This document shows positions 51,860-60,441 of a stretch of DNA of 64,000 nt, one piece after another. Origin of the DNA: Helicovermis profundi (GTDB taxonomy: Bacteria > Bacillota > Clostridia > Peptostreptococcales > Acidaminobacteraceae); NCBI RefSeq assembly GCF_033097505.1, contig NZ_AP028654.1:1756001-1820000 (forward strand), given 5' to 3'. Numbering within the stretch: the first letter of the stretch is position 1; the number at the start of each line of letters is the position of its first letter. Below the pieces are notes generated by a model. It was not told the DNA's origin and did no database searches. It saw only the letters and a list, made by a program, of their open reading frames with translations. The translations under genes and the position numbers were made by a program.

Positions 51860-53125
51860 ATGTCATTTTATAAATTGGGTGTAAATGGCGACTGGGTATA
51901 TGCACTTGAGTGTCAAAATATAATTACGCCTACACCAATTCAAACACTAAGTATTCCTCCCATTTTAAAGGGAAAAGACTTAATAGGCGAAGCTCAAACA
52001 GGGACAGGTAAAACTTACGCTTTTCTCCTTCCTATGTTTCAAAAAATTGATCCATCAATAGATCATATTCAAGGCTTAATAATAGTACCTACTAGAGAGC
52101 TGGCACTTCAAATTACTGAAGTCGCAACGATTCTTTCAAAATATAATGATATAAATATACTTGCTGCATACGGTGGACAAGACATTAAAGCACAGCTTCA
52201 TAAATTAAATGGCAATGTACATTTAGTTATTGGTACTCCTGGAAGAATTTTAGATCACTTAAGAAGAGAAACTATAAATTTTGATAACTTAAAGATTTTT
52301 GTAGTAGATGAAGCAGACCAAATGTTTCATATCGGTTTTAAAAAAGAAGTAGATGAAATAATTAAGAACCTTCCTAGTAAAAGGCAAACTCTCTGCTTTT
52401 CTGCAACTATAAGCAGTTCAGTTAGTAAATTTGCAAATAAATACTTAAATAATCCTATTTCTGTAACTGCTCCTAAAAAACAGATAATACTAGATAATTT
52501 AGCTCAATTTGTTTTAGAAACTTCAAATCGTCAAAAATATAATGATTTTTTAAGGATAATTAAAGAAACCCATCCTACAAAGTCAATTGTATTTTGTAGA
52601 TCTAGGCGTGGTAGTGAAGCTTTATTTGAAGAAATGAAATTAAGTGGATTTAAAGTAGAGAGACTCCACGGTGGATTAACACAAGGCAAGAGAGAAATTG
52701 TAATGAATGGATTTAGAAACAATCAATTTGATTTTCTTATAGCAACTGATGTAGCATCTCGAGGAATTGACGTAGAAAATATTAGCCACGTTTTTAACTA
52801 TAACCTACCTGACGATATAGAAAATTATGTACATAGAGTTGGACGATGTGCTAGAAAAGGTAACACAGGAGTAACCTATACTATTTTAACTCTAAAAGAT
52901 GAAAAAAGACTGGAAGAAATCGAAAAATTTATTAAAATGAAAATTAAAAGAATTAGCTTTTCAAGTGATAGAGAAAAAAATAATGCTGCTAGTATTAATA
53001 CTAAAAAGATTATTTCTAAAGCTAATGACTCTAATAAAAAAAATAGCACTAAACCGATTAATAATGGTGCAAATAAAAAGAAAACTAACTATAGTAAATA
53101 CAAAAAAAGTAAAAACTCAAAATAA
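51860..53125 (+). CDS. DEAD-box RNA helicase, second of a pair
   Basis: 421 aa with canonical motifs AQTGTGKT, PTRELA, TPGR, VVDEADQMF, SAT, IVFCRSRRG, TDVASRGID and HRVGRCARKG. The last 50 residues form a Lys/Asn/Ser-rich basic tail (KKNSTKPINNGANKKKTNYS), likely for RNA binding. AAGGTGAATT sits just before the ATG, overlapping the end of the preceding gene. The adjacent arrangement of two non-identical helicases suggests linked expression. Confidence 0.92.
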   Translation: MSFYKLGVNGDWVYALECQNIITPTPIQTLSIPPILKGKDLIGEAQTGTGKTYAFLLPMFQKIDPSIDHIQGLIIVPTRELALQITEVATILSKYNDINILAAYGGQDIKAQLHKLNGNVHLVIGTPGRILDHLRRETINFDNLKIFVVDEADQMFHIGFKKEVDEIIKNLPSKRQTLCFSATISSSVSKFANKYLNNPISVTAPKKQIILDNLAQFVLETSNRQKYNDFLRIIKETHPTKSIVFCRSRRGSEALFEEMKLSGFKVERLHGGLTQGKREIVMNGFRNNQFDFLIATDVASRGIDVENISHVFNYNLPDDIENYVHRVGRCARKGNTGVTYTILTLKDEKRLEEIEKFIKMKIKRISFSSDREKNNAASINTKKIISKANDSNKKNSTKPINNGANKKKTNYSKYKKSKNSK

Positions 53126-53142
53126 TAATATATACAAAACTA

Positions 53143-53184
53143 AACGACTTATAAACTAATTTGATACTAGCTATAAGTCGCTTT
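53143..53184. terminator. Bidirectional terminator
   Basis: AACGACTTATA and TATAAGTCG-CTT, with T-rich flanks, between the converging helicase and HD-GYP genes. Confidence 0.8.
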
Positions 53185-54738
53185 TTATATTATGTTTTTT
53201 TCATATGCTTTCATAAAAGCTCTAACACACTTAGGATCAAACTGAGTTCCTGAATTTTTTTCAATTTCATTTAATGCGTCTATGACTGATATCTTTTCTT
53301 TATATGATCTATCACTAGTCATGGCATCATATGAATCAGCTACTGCAATGATTCTGGACGCAAGAGGTATTTCTCCACCTTTTAAACCTTCTGGATACCC
53401 TAATCCATCATATCTTTCATGATGATAAAGAACATTTTTAGATATTTTCTCAAATTGCCTTATCTTAACTATAATATCATAGCTTAAAACTGGATGTTTT
53501 TTAATAGTTTGATACTCTTCTCTTGTAAGTTCACCTTTTTTATTAATGATATTTAATGGAATTAAGGCTTTACCAAGGTCGTGAAGAAGACCTGAAAGAT
53601 ATATTTCCTCAGCTTGAGCTTTATTAAGTCCATATTCTAATGCTATTGCTTTTGAAATCTTAGATACATTAACAGAATGTCCCTTTGTATATTCATCATA
53701 TAATTCAATTATATTTGTCATTGCCATAATTATATCTATAAGAATCAGTTCTTTATTACTTAATTCATTTTTAAGTTCTTCATTCAAATCCAAAATTTCT
53801 TTAGTATTTAATTTCACTTGATTTTTTAAAGATCTGCTCCAAATTAAAATAAATAAAGTAATAAATAAAAGTACCACAATAATTCTTTGAAAAAGAAGAT
53901 TTTCAATCAATGATTTACTTGAACCTAGGCTTATCCATTTATTATAAATATCATTTTTATATTTTTTTGGCATAACTTTTAGAGATTTATTAATTATACC
54001 TTCGAGAAGTGGATATTCTTTTCTAAATGCAAAACGCATATCATAAGTAAAATCTAATGTTTTATTTACTTTTAAATTCACAATTTTAAGCTTTTCAATA
54101 TAATAAGAAACTTGTGCTAAGGATCCTATAAAAACATCACAGTCTCCAAAAGAAAGATTTTTAAGTCCTTCAGCTGTATTATTAACTAATATAAGATTTT
54201 TAAGTTTAAGTTTTTCTTTAACTAAATCTTCTGTACCTGAAGACTTAATTACAGCCACTCTAAGTAAATTAAGGTCAGAATTATTTATAGTACTAGCTTC
54301 TTTTCTAGTAACTATAATTTCAGGAATACTTATATAACTTTCTGAAAATAGTAGAAAATTTTCTCTATTTTCTGTTTTAGCAACTGCACCTAATATATCT
54401 ACTCTATTATTTTTAGTAGCTTCTATAACCTTGCTCCAAGATGGATATTTCTTAATTATTACATTTAATCCTGTATTCTTTTTTATCCATTTTAAATAAT
54501 CTGCACTTATACCAGAAAATTCATTATTTTCATCAAAAAATTCTAGTGGTGCAAAAGAAGGATCTGGCGCTAAAATTAACTCATTATGATTTTTAATAAA
54601 TAATTTTTCTTCGGATGTTAAATTAATTGGGAAAGTATATATAAACTGAACATAAATTAAAAATACAAAAAATGACAATAAAAATACAAAAGTTAAATTA
54701 AGTACTATTTTTGATTTCATAATACTTTTAAAATTCAT
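53185..54738 (-). CDS. Periplasmic-sensor HD-GYP phosphodiesterase
   Basis: 517 aa. An N-terminal membrane helix (17-35) and an extracellular SBP_bac_3 solute-binding domain (about 45-285: LILAPDPSFAPLEFFDENNEFSGISADYLKWI, VDILGAVAKTENRENFLLFSE) are followed by a second helix (IIVVLLFITLFILIW) and a cytoplasmic HD-GYP domain (HSVNVSKISKAI, LLHDLGKALIP, KKHPVLSYDII, YHHERYDGLGYPEGLKG). It probably links a small solute, such as an amino acid, to c-di-GMP breakdown. It is monocistronic. Confidence 0.92.
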   Translation of the reverse strand: MNFKSIMKSKIVLNLTFVFLLSFFVFLIYVQFIYTFPINLTSEEKLFIKNHNELILAPDPSFAPLEFFDENNEFSGISADYLKWIKKNTGLNVIIKKYPSWSKVIEATKNNRVDILGAVAKTENRENFLLFSESYISIPEIIVTRKEASTINNSDLNLLRVAVIKSSGTEDLVKEKLKLKNLILVNNTAEGLKNLSFGDCDVFIGSLAQVSYYIEKLKIVNLKVNKTLDFTYDMRFAFRKEYPLLEGIINKSLKVMPKKYKNDIYNKWISLGSSKSLIENLLFQRIIVVLLFITLFILIWSRSLKNQVKLNTKEILDLNEELKNELSNKELILIDIIMAMTNIIELYDEYTKGHSVNVSKISKAIALEYGLNKAQAEEIYLSGLLHDLGKALIPLNIINKKGELTREEYQTIKKHPVLSYDIIVKIRQFEKISKNVLYHHERYDGLGYPEGLKGGEIPLASRIIAVADSYDAMTSDRSYKEKISVIDALNEIEKNSGTQFDPKCVRAFMKAYEKNII

Positions 54739-54879
54739 AATACCACCTTCAAAATATATTTATGCAAAATAATTTACACATTATATATCATATTACTACC
54801 CATAATAGTATTAATAAAACTAAATAATAAAATTAGTAAAAAAATTAGCTCATCTTATTAAATTAACTTATTTAAATAT

Positions 54880-56313
54880 TTATTTTATTTTCTTGTTTGT
54901 TAGTGCATCCTTAACTGCATTTATTATACCTTTCGATGAATAAGTAGAACCTGAAACTACATCTACATCGTATGTTTGTTTTTTAATCATATTGTCTGGA
55001 ATAACGTTATTTGCTCTAAAAAACCAATTATAATCATCGTGTTCTTTAACAACTTCTATATTAAGTATTAGTCCACTTTTCACAGTTACTTCAACCGTAA
55101 TTGGTCCGTTAAAACCATCTGCCTGGCCAATATATACTACTTCTTTTGTTGAAGCCTTTGATGAAATATTATTTTCTTTAGTTTCTGTTACTTGTTTATT
55201 ATCTGTTTTTATAGTCTCATTTGAAATATTAACTTTTTTAGTATCAGTTTTAGGTAATTCATTAGGTATATCAACTTCACTAGTGGTGGCTTTAGGTAAT
55301 TCATTTGGTATATCAACTTCACTAGTGGTAGTTTTAGGTAATTCATTTGATATATTTACATTAGAAATATCATCCTTAAATGCTTCATTTGAATTAACAT
55401 CACTCTTATTTACATTAGATGTAATTTCTTTTGTATTATTTTTGAATTTACCTTTTCCAAAATGCTTTCTTTGATCTAATTCTAGTTCATTTTTAATTAT
55501 ATCTTCTGCGCTATTCATTATACTTTTTAAATCGTTTGCATTAACAATTTCACCAAGATTAGCATGATTTACAAAAACAATTAAATACACTAATAATATA
55601 GCAACTAATAAAGTAATCTTCTTTTTATTATGTTTTTCTTTAACTGCAGTTTTAAGATTTAATGTGTTTTCAACTGGACAAGCGCTCACACATTCATAGC
55701 AATCTATACACTGAAGTGAATTAACAAGAGATTTTTCTGAAATAGTAATATTCATTGGACATGATTTATCGCACAATTTGCAACTAATACAATTTTCATC
55801 GTTCCTTGTTATTTTAAACAATTTTAATGCACCAACAAGAGAATATTTAGCTCCTTCATAACAAAAATAATTACAAAATGGTCTTTCAAAAAATAAAGAT
55901 ATTAATAGAAAACTTACTATAATCAAAATTGAAACTATATCCAAATAACGTCCAAGTAAAAGTTGAAGTAGATTCGATCTTGGATCATACCTTAAAATAG
56001 TAAATATAATATTTAAACTAAATACTGTTACTATAAACAGTACTATATACCTTACATATACAAGATAGTTTTGAATGTATTTTGGCATTTTAAATTTTTT
56101 TATGCTCATTTTTCTCCCAAGGGTTGACATTAAGTCTTGTAAAAAACCTAATGGGCACATAAATCCGCAGTAAATTGGACCTATAATAAATGTTAAAACC
56201 ATAATAAGAGTCATTGTAATTTCAAATTTATTTATTAATCCTATTATTGTTAATAAAAAAAATAGAATTTGTGAAATTTTCCTTATATTTTGTATTTTTT
56301 TCATGTTTTTCAT
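54880..56313 (-). CDS. NapH/NosR-like membrane ferredoxin with FMN-binding domain
   Basis: 477 aa. Four to five membrane helices (residues 10-160) carry GFMCPLGFLQDLMS and CNYFCYEGAKYSL. Two 4Fe-4S motifs follow: CISCKLCDKSCPMN and CIDCYECVSACPVEN. After another helix (VAILLVYLIVFVNH) an external Thr/Asn-rich linker has repeats of IPNELPKTTTSEVD. The C-terminal FMN_bind domain has VVSGSTYSSKGI, where the Thr is the likely site of ApbE-type covalent flavin attachment. It probably moves electrons across the membrane. Its leader contains an 8-bp repeat tract. Confidence 0.88.
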   Translation of the reverse strand: MKNMKKIQNIRKISQILFFLLTIIGLINKFEITMTLIMVLTFIIGPIYCGFMCPLGFLQDLMSTLGRKMSIKKFKMPKYIQNYLVYVRYIVLFIVTVFSLNIIFTILRYDPRSNLLQLLLGRYLDIVSILIIVSFLLISLFFERPFCNYFCYEGAKYSLVGALKLFKITRNDENCISCKLCDKSCPMNITISEKSLVNSLQCIDCYECVSACPVENTLNLKTAVKEKHNKKKITLLVAILLVYLIVFVNHANLGEIVNANDLKSIMNSAEDIIKNELELDQRKHFGKGKFKNNTKEITSNVNKSDVNSNEAFKDDISNVNISNELPKTTTSEVDIPNELPKATTSEVDIPNELPKTDTKKVNISNETIKTDNKQVTETKENNISSKASTKEVVYIGQADGFNGPITVEVTVKSGLILNIEVVKEHDDYNWFFRANNVIPDNMIKKQTYDVDVVSGSTYSSKGIINAVKDALTNKKIK

Positions 56314-56326
56314 TTTGCACCTCTTC

Positions 56327-56445
56327 TATCTATTTATCTATTTATCTATTTATCTATTTATCTATTTATCTATTTATCTATTTATCTATTTATCTATTTA
56401 TCTATTTATCTATTTATCTATTTATCTATTTATCTATTTATCTAT
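56327..56445. repeat. 14 copies of TATCTATT in the leader of the NapH/FMN gene
   Basis: Fourteen perfect 8-bp units (56327-56438) plus seven bases of another. On the coding strand they read AATAGATA and end two bases before the AGAGGTGC ribosome site (56317-56324) of the gene at 54880-56313. They contain stop codons in all frames, so they are untranslated. Such perfect octamers slip during replication. Confidence 0.95.
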
Positions 56446-56503
56446 AATTAATTTTACACTTTATTTGTTCCAACTTTGTTACAATTATAAATATATTTCA
56501 CAA

Positions 56504-56540
56504 AAAAAGAATATAAACCGTGTAGTTTATACTCTTTTTT
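56504..56540 (-). terminator. Terminator of the OpuC-type operon
   Basis: AAGA-G-TATAAAC and GTTTATA-T-TCTT on the minus strand followed by seven T residues, right after the ATPase stop codon. Confidence 0.8.
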
Positions 56541-56543
56541 ACT

Positions 56544-57380
56544 TTAAAGTGTAACTTCTTTAATTTTATCATATACATCTTCAACGTCAATATGCTTATT
56601 TAACACTTTTTCATATAATTCAATCATAATTTTTTCATCAAGCATAGACTTAAAACCTTTTATTCCAAAAAAGTTTCTTACAAACTCAGAATTTGGTTTA
56701 TAAATCAAATCTTCTTTTGTACCCATCTGCTCAATTTTACCCTTATTTAAAAGTATTATTCTACTTCCAAGTTTTAATGCTTCGTTAATATCATGTGTAA
56801 CAAAAATAATTGTTTTATTAAGTCTTTTTTGAATTTTAATTATTTCATTCTGAAGAGAATTCCTATTAATTTCATCGACAGCACCAAATGGTTCATCCAT
56901 TAAAATTATATCAGGATCTGCTGCGAGTGCTCTTGCAACACCAACCCTTTGTCTTTGACCACCACTGAGTTCTCTTGGATATCTACTTAAATACGATCTA
57001 TCTAAACCAACCAATTCAATTAATTCATTTGCCGTTTTTCTTTTATATTCATCCTTAATTTTAAGAAGATTTAGAACGTAATTGATATTTTTTTCTACAG
57101 TCATATGAGGAAATAAACCGATTTGCTGAATTACATAACCTATACTTCTTCTTAAATCGATAGTATTCCAATTCTTAATATCTTTTCCATAAACTTTAAC
57201 AATTCCATCGTTTGGGCTTATTAATTTATTAATCATTTTAAGCATTGTAGTTTTACCACAACCTGATTCTCCTAAAACGGTTACAAATTCACCTTTATAA
57301 ATTTTCAAATTCAGATTATTTATTATTTTATCATTATTTATATATGCTTTTTCAACATTAATAAATTCAATTATTGGCAT
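56544..57380 (-). CDS. Osmolyte ABC transporter ATPase (OpuBA/OpuCA-like)
   Basis: 278 aa. Walker A GESGCGKTT, YVIQQIGLFPHMTVEKNI Q-loop, signature ELSGGQRQRVGVARALA, Walker B IILMDEPFGAVD, and FVTHDINEA. The last 40 residues (MLDEKIMIELYEKVLNKHIDVEDVYDKI) replace the CBS domains of OpuCA, so the usual ionic-strength sensor is missing. It energises uptake of glycine betaine, carnitine or choline. Its first base overlaps the last base of the binding-protein gene. Confidence 0.9.
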   Translation of the reverse strand: MPIIEFINVEKAYINNDKIINNLNLKIYKGEFVTVLGESGCGKTTMLKMINKLISPNDGIVKVYGKDIKNWNTIDLRRSIGYVIQQIGLFPHMTVEKNINYVLNLLKIKDEYKRKTANELIELVGLDRSYLSRYPRELSGGQRQRVGVARALAADPDIILMDEPFGAVDEINRNSLQNEIIKIQKRLNKTIIFVTHDINEALKLGSRIILLNKGKIEQMGTKEDLIYKPNSEFVRNFFGIKGFKSMLDEKIMIELYEKVLNKHIDVEDVYDKIKEVTL

Positions 57381-58267
57381 TATAGTAAACCTTTTTTTCT
57401 TAAAAATTCTTTTGCAACATCTTTTGGATCTTTCTTTTCAATTTCTACTTGATAGTTCATATCAATCATTTCTTCATTACTGATTTGCCCTGTTAAAAGC
57501 TCTATAACATCCCCCAGTTCTGGATACTTGTCTAATACTTCTCCTCTAACTAAAGTTGCAGCAAAATATGAAGGGAAAAAGTTTTTATTATCATCTAAAA
57601 CCTTTAATTTTTCCGCTTTTAAACGTCCATCAGTTGAAAATACATTAATTACATCAACCTGATCACTTGAAATCGCTTGATATTTTAGACCTATATCAAG
57701 TTCTTTTTTATCATTAAATTTAAAATTATATGCTTTTGAAAGTCCCGGATAACCATCTTCTCTTTCATAAAAATCATACTCTGCACCCATTTTAAGTTTA
57801 TCGCTAACTTTTGCTAAATCTGAATATGAATTTAAATCAAGTTTTTTTGCAAGTTCTTCTTTTACCGCTATTCCATAAGTATCATTAAAGCCATATAGTC
57901 CGCTCCAAACAATATTATATTTTTCTTTATATTCTTTTTTTACAGCTTCATAGAGTTTATTAGGATCATTAATTAAGTCTTGTTTTAATACAAACATCCA
58001 TCCTGTACCAGTGTATTCAGGATATATATCAATTTCTCCTTTTTCCATTGCAGGTTGAATATTAGAAGTTCCTCCGCCAATACCCATCTTTTGCTCGACT
58101 GTTATATCTGTTTTAGCTTCAATTAATTGACTTAACATTTCTGCAAGTATATATTGCTCAGTCATAGGTTTACTTGCTATAACAACTTTTTTTTCTTCCT
58201 TTGTACAACCTGCTAAAGAGACAAGTAATAAGGCTGCTAAAATTAGTAAAATTATTTTTTTATACAT
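57380..58267 (-). CDS. Osmolyte-binding lipoprotein (OpuBC/OpuCC-like)
   Basis: 295 aa. A lipoprotein signal ends in LLVSLAGC and is followed by a type II periplasmic-binding fold of the OpuAC family: VVIASKPMTEQYILAEMLSQLIE, MGIGGGTSNIQPAMEKGEIDIYPEYTGTGW, YQAISSDQVDVINVFSTDGRLKA. It captures quaternary ammonium osmolytes outside the cell. It overlaps the permease gene by 8 bp and the ATPase gene by 1 bp. Confidence 0.92.
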   Translation of the reverse strand: MYKKIILLILAALLLVSLAGCTKEEKKVVIASKPMTEQYILAEMLSQLIEAKTDITVEQKMGIGGGTSNIQPAMEKGEIDIYPEYTGTGWMFVLKQDLINDPNKLYEAVKKEYKEKYNIVWSGLYGFNDTYGIAVKEELAKKLDLNSYSDLAKVSDKLKMGAEYDFYEREDGYPGLSKAYNFKFNDKKELDIGLKYQAISSDQVDVINVFSTDGRLKAEKLKVLDDNKNFFPSYFAATLVRGEVLDKYPELGDVIELLTGQISNEEMIDMNYQVEIEKKDPKDVAKEFLRKKGLL

Positions 58268-58925
58268 TTAATACTCCCTTCTTTTCATTTCCTAGTATTT
58301 TTTTTCTCATAATATTTTCAATATTTTGTAAAAATAAATCAACAATAATTGCAAAACCCGCAACAAGTAAACTTCCCGCCATAGTCATTGCTGGATAATT
58401 CGTTGTAATACCCCTCCAAATAGCAACCCCAAGTCCACCTGCACCTATAAAGGAAGCAATTCCGCCAAGTGCAATCGTCATGATTACCATAGTCCTAAAG
58501 CCAGTAAAAATAACCGGAAGAGCTAAAGGTAATTGGATTTTTAATAATAATTCCTTTTCAGTTGTTCCCATTCCTATAGCCGACTCAATAATTTCTGTAT
58601 CAACTTCCATAATGCCTACATATGTATTCCTTATTATTGGAAGTACACCATAAATAGTTAAAGCAATAATCGCGCTATTTCTACCAATACCTGTTATTGT
58701 AACTAAAACTCCAAAGAGAGCAATTGATGGTATAGTGTAGAAAAAATTTGTAAGCGCAAACATTAGACTTGCAAATAGTTTATTTTTTGTCATAAGAATA
58801 CCTAAAAATAAACCAATAATAGTAATTAATAATACTGCTATCAATGTTAATACAATATGCTCCACTAGTAATTTTGTGAAAAATGAACTTCTACTAACAT
58901 AAAGTTGAAAAATTTCTTTTAACAA
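58260..58925 (-). CDS. Osmolyte ABC transporter permease (OpuBB/OpuCB-like)
   Basis: About 221 aa with five to six helices and the EAA-type loop SAIGMGTTEKELLLKIQLPLALPVIFTGFRTM, plus GAGGLGVAIWRGITTNYPAM. TTG at 58925 is preferred, 7 bases from GGAGG; another TTG at 58931 is too close. It is first in the operon. The 260-bp gap upstream shows an extended -10 TGATATAAT on the minus strand (59098-59106) but no clear -35, and no further gene. Confidence 0.9.
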   Translation of the reverse strand: MLKEIFQLYVSRSSFFTKLLVEHIVLTLIAVLLITIIGLFLGILMTKNKLFASLMFALTNFFYTIPSIALFGVLVTITGIGRNSAIIALTIYGVLPIIRNTYVGIMEVDTEIIESAIGMGTTEKELLLKIQLPLALPVIFTGFRTMVIMTIALGGIASFIGAGGLGVAIWRGITTNYPAMTMAGSLLVAGFAIIVDLFLQNIENIMRKKILGNEKKGVLNV

Positions 58926-59187
58926 TATCAAACCTCCTTTTAGTTTATTTATTCAGTGCCTAAAAATTCTAATACTAAATTTTCATAAACTTTAACAGCC
59001 ATATATTATTTTTTCTATCATTTTAACTTTACCCAATAGAATAAGTAATACTGCATTAATTTACAAATTAAATATTATAGAAAGCAATATAAGATATATT
59101 ATATCAAATTCCTATCAAAATAGTATGTTATTCGAAATATTCTATACATATTTTTCTTTTATTAATTTATTAAATAGTTTTTTAAAT

Positions 59188-59790
59188 TTACATACCTTTA
59201 GGAAGTTCAATCGCATTTACTGGGCAAAGAGAATAACATATACCGCACTCATCACATTTTTTTGGATCAATACTAAAAGGCTCTCCTACTGAAATAGCAT
59301 CAAAAGGGCATTCTTTTTTACAAATTCCACACTCTATACAAGAATTTGTGATAGTGCATCCACTAGTATTAACACTTTCACCACCAAAAGAAAATCTTTC
59401 ACGCATCATTTTACCGTTTTTACCGCTTAAATCAAAAATTTCTCCATTACCTTTATAAAGATAAAAAACAGAAAATATTTCAGTATTTCCTGAAAATAAT
59501 TCATTTAAACTTGGATTTTTTTGAAATATATCTTTAACTCTAATTTTATCAGTTTTTTTCACTTCCCCATTTAACCTAACTTGAATAAAGTCTTTTGTCA
59601 TAGCAGTTATAGAAATTTTATTATTTATAATCAAATTTCTATAAAATGGTTTAGCTTTGCATGTTACAAAATAAACACCACCACTGTCATAATCCATTAT
59701 TTCAACAATTCTTGAAGTCGGTACTCCATTAGTTGCAGTAGAAATTACTACTGATTTTATTTCTCTTAGCATTTTAAAGGCCTTTTCCAT
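59188..59790 (-). CDS. Flavin-binding (PNPOx-like) protein with two 4Fe-4S clusters
   Basis: 200 aa. Residues 1-130 are a pyridoxamine-5'-phosphate-oxidase-type split barrel (SVVISTATNGVPTSRIVEIMDYDSGGVYFVTCKAKPFYRNLI, KISITAMTKDFIQVRLNGEV) that usually binds FMN. Residues 145-195 hold two ferredoxin motifs: CIECGICKKECPFDA and CDECGICYSLCPVNA. The start at 59790 has AAGGAGG; an in-frame ATG at 59844 overlaps another GGAGG. It follows marR and is preceded by a perfect operator palindrome, so it is probably repressed by it. Confidence 0.85.
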   Translation of the reverse strand: MEKAFKMLREIKSVVISTATNGVPTSRIVEIMDYDSGGVYFVTCKAKPFYRNLIINNKISITAMTKDFIQVRLNGEVKKTDKIRVKDIFQKNPSLNELFSGNTEIFSVFYLYKGNGEIFDLSGKNGKMMRERFSFGGESVNTSGCTITNSCIECGICKKECPFDAISVGEPFSIDPKKCDECGICYSLCPVNAIELPKGM

Positions 59791-59849
59791 ATTTCCTCCT
59801 TGATTTTTTAAGTGAGTGTTAATTTTTCTTTTTATATCCTCCATATTCG

Positions 59850-59875
59850 ATTTTACTTCGATATCGAAGTAAAAT
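59850..59875. promoter_or_regulatory. MarR operator upstream of the flavin/ferredoxin gene
   Basis: A perfect 26-bp palindrome with core TTACTTCGATATCGAAGTAA, lying between the marR stop and the start of the flavin/ferredoxin gene. Confidence 0.82.
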
Positions 59876-59893
59876 TTTAAAAAAAATGTGATT

Positions 59894-60325
59894 CTATTTA
59901 ATCACAAAATTTTTATACACTCTGTCTAAATTTTCTTTAAATTTTTCAATTTGGTCCTCAGTCATACCTTTATACTGAATTTTGTATAACATTTCAGATA
60001 TTTCAATGAAGTCATTTTTCATTTTATAACCTTTTTCAGTTAAAGATACTACAATTGACCTAGCGTCTTCTAAGTTAACCTGAGAAGATAAATAACCTAA
60101 TTTTTCTAACTTACTGATTAGAGTAGTTACTGTTGATTGTTTTCTATTAATCTTATTTGATATTTCTTTTTTTGTCATATTTCCATGAAAAATCAAAGTC
60201 GATAGAATATCTCCATGTGAAGGAGCCAAACCAACATGTCCCCTTTTATTAAGCTCTTCTATTATTAACTCGTTTGCTTTTTCTTTAATTTTACCCATTT
60301 TTGAAATCATATTATCTATTTTCAT
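59894..60325 (-). CDS. MarR-family regulator, autoregulated
   Basis: 143 aa winged-helix protein: GDILSTLIFHGNMTKKEISNKINRKQSTVTTLISKLEKLGYLSSQVNLEDARSIVVSLTEKGYKM with the DxR wing. No cysteine near the N-terminus suggests an OhrR-type sensor. The ATG at 60325 has no ribosome site, and the predicted transcription start falls on its A. The operator lies inside its promoter, so it should repress itself and, through the palindrome at 59850, the next gene. Confidence 0.88.
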   Translation of the reverse strand: MKIDNMISKMGKIKEKANELIIEELNKRGHVGLAPSHGDILSTLIFHGNMTKKEISNKINRKQSTVTTLISKLEKLGYLSSQVNLEDARSIVVSLTEKGYKMKNDFIEISEMLYKIQYKGMTEDQIEKFKENLDRVYKNFVIK

Positions 60326-60331
60326 ATTCTT

Positions 60332-60360
60332 ATATTACTTTGACATCGAAGTAATGTCAA
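60332..60360 (-). promoter_or_regulatory. marR promoter with embedded operator
   Basis: Minus strand TTGACA (60355-60360), 17-bp spacer and TAATAT (60332-60337). The imperfect dyad ATTACTTTGAC/ATCGAAGTAAT (60334-60355) covers the whole spacer and matches the 59850 palindrome. Confidence 0.82.
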
Positions 60361-60392
60361 GTCAATAATTCTCGTCTTTGAGAATTATTGAC
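60361..60392. other. Hairpin between recQ and marR
   Basis: GTCAATAATTCTC and its exact complement with a 6-base loop, ending directly at the -35 box of marR. It could end recQ transcripts weakly, but no U-tract follows. Confidence 0.5.
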
Positions 60393-60441
60393 CTTTAAAA
60401 TAAAATATTTTTTATTTACAAAAGCTAATTTACGTTTTATA

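Noticed and set aside
56247-56554. Two + strand frames of repeated YLSIYLFI
   Set aside because: They are generated by the 8-bp repeat tract, which has no stop in those frames.
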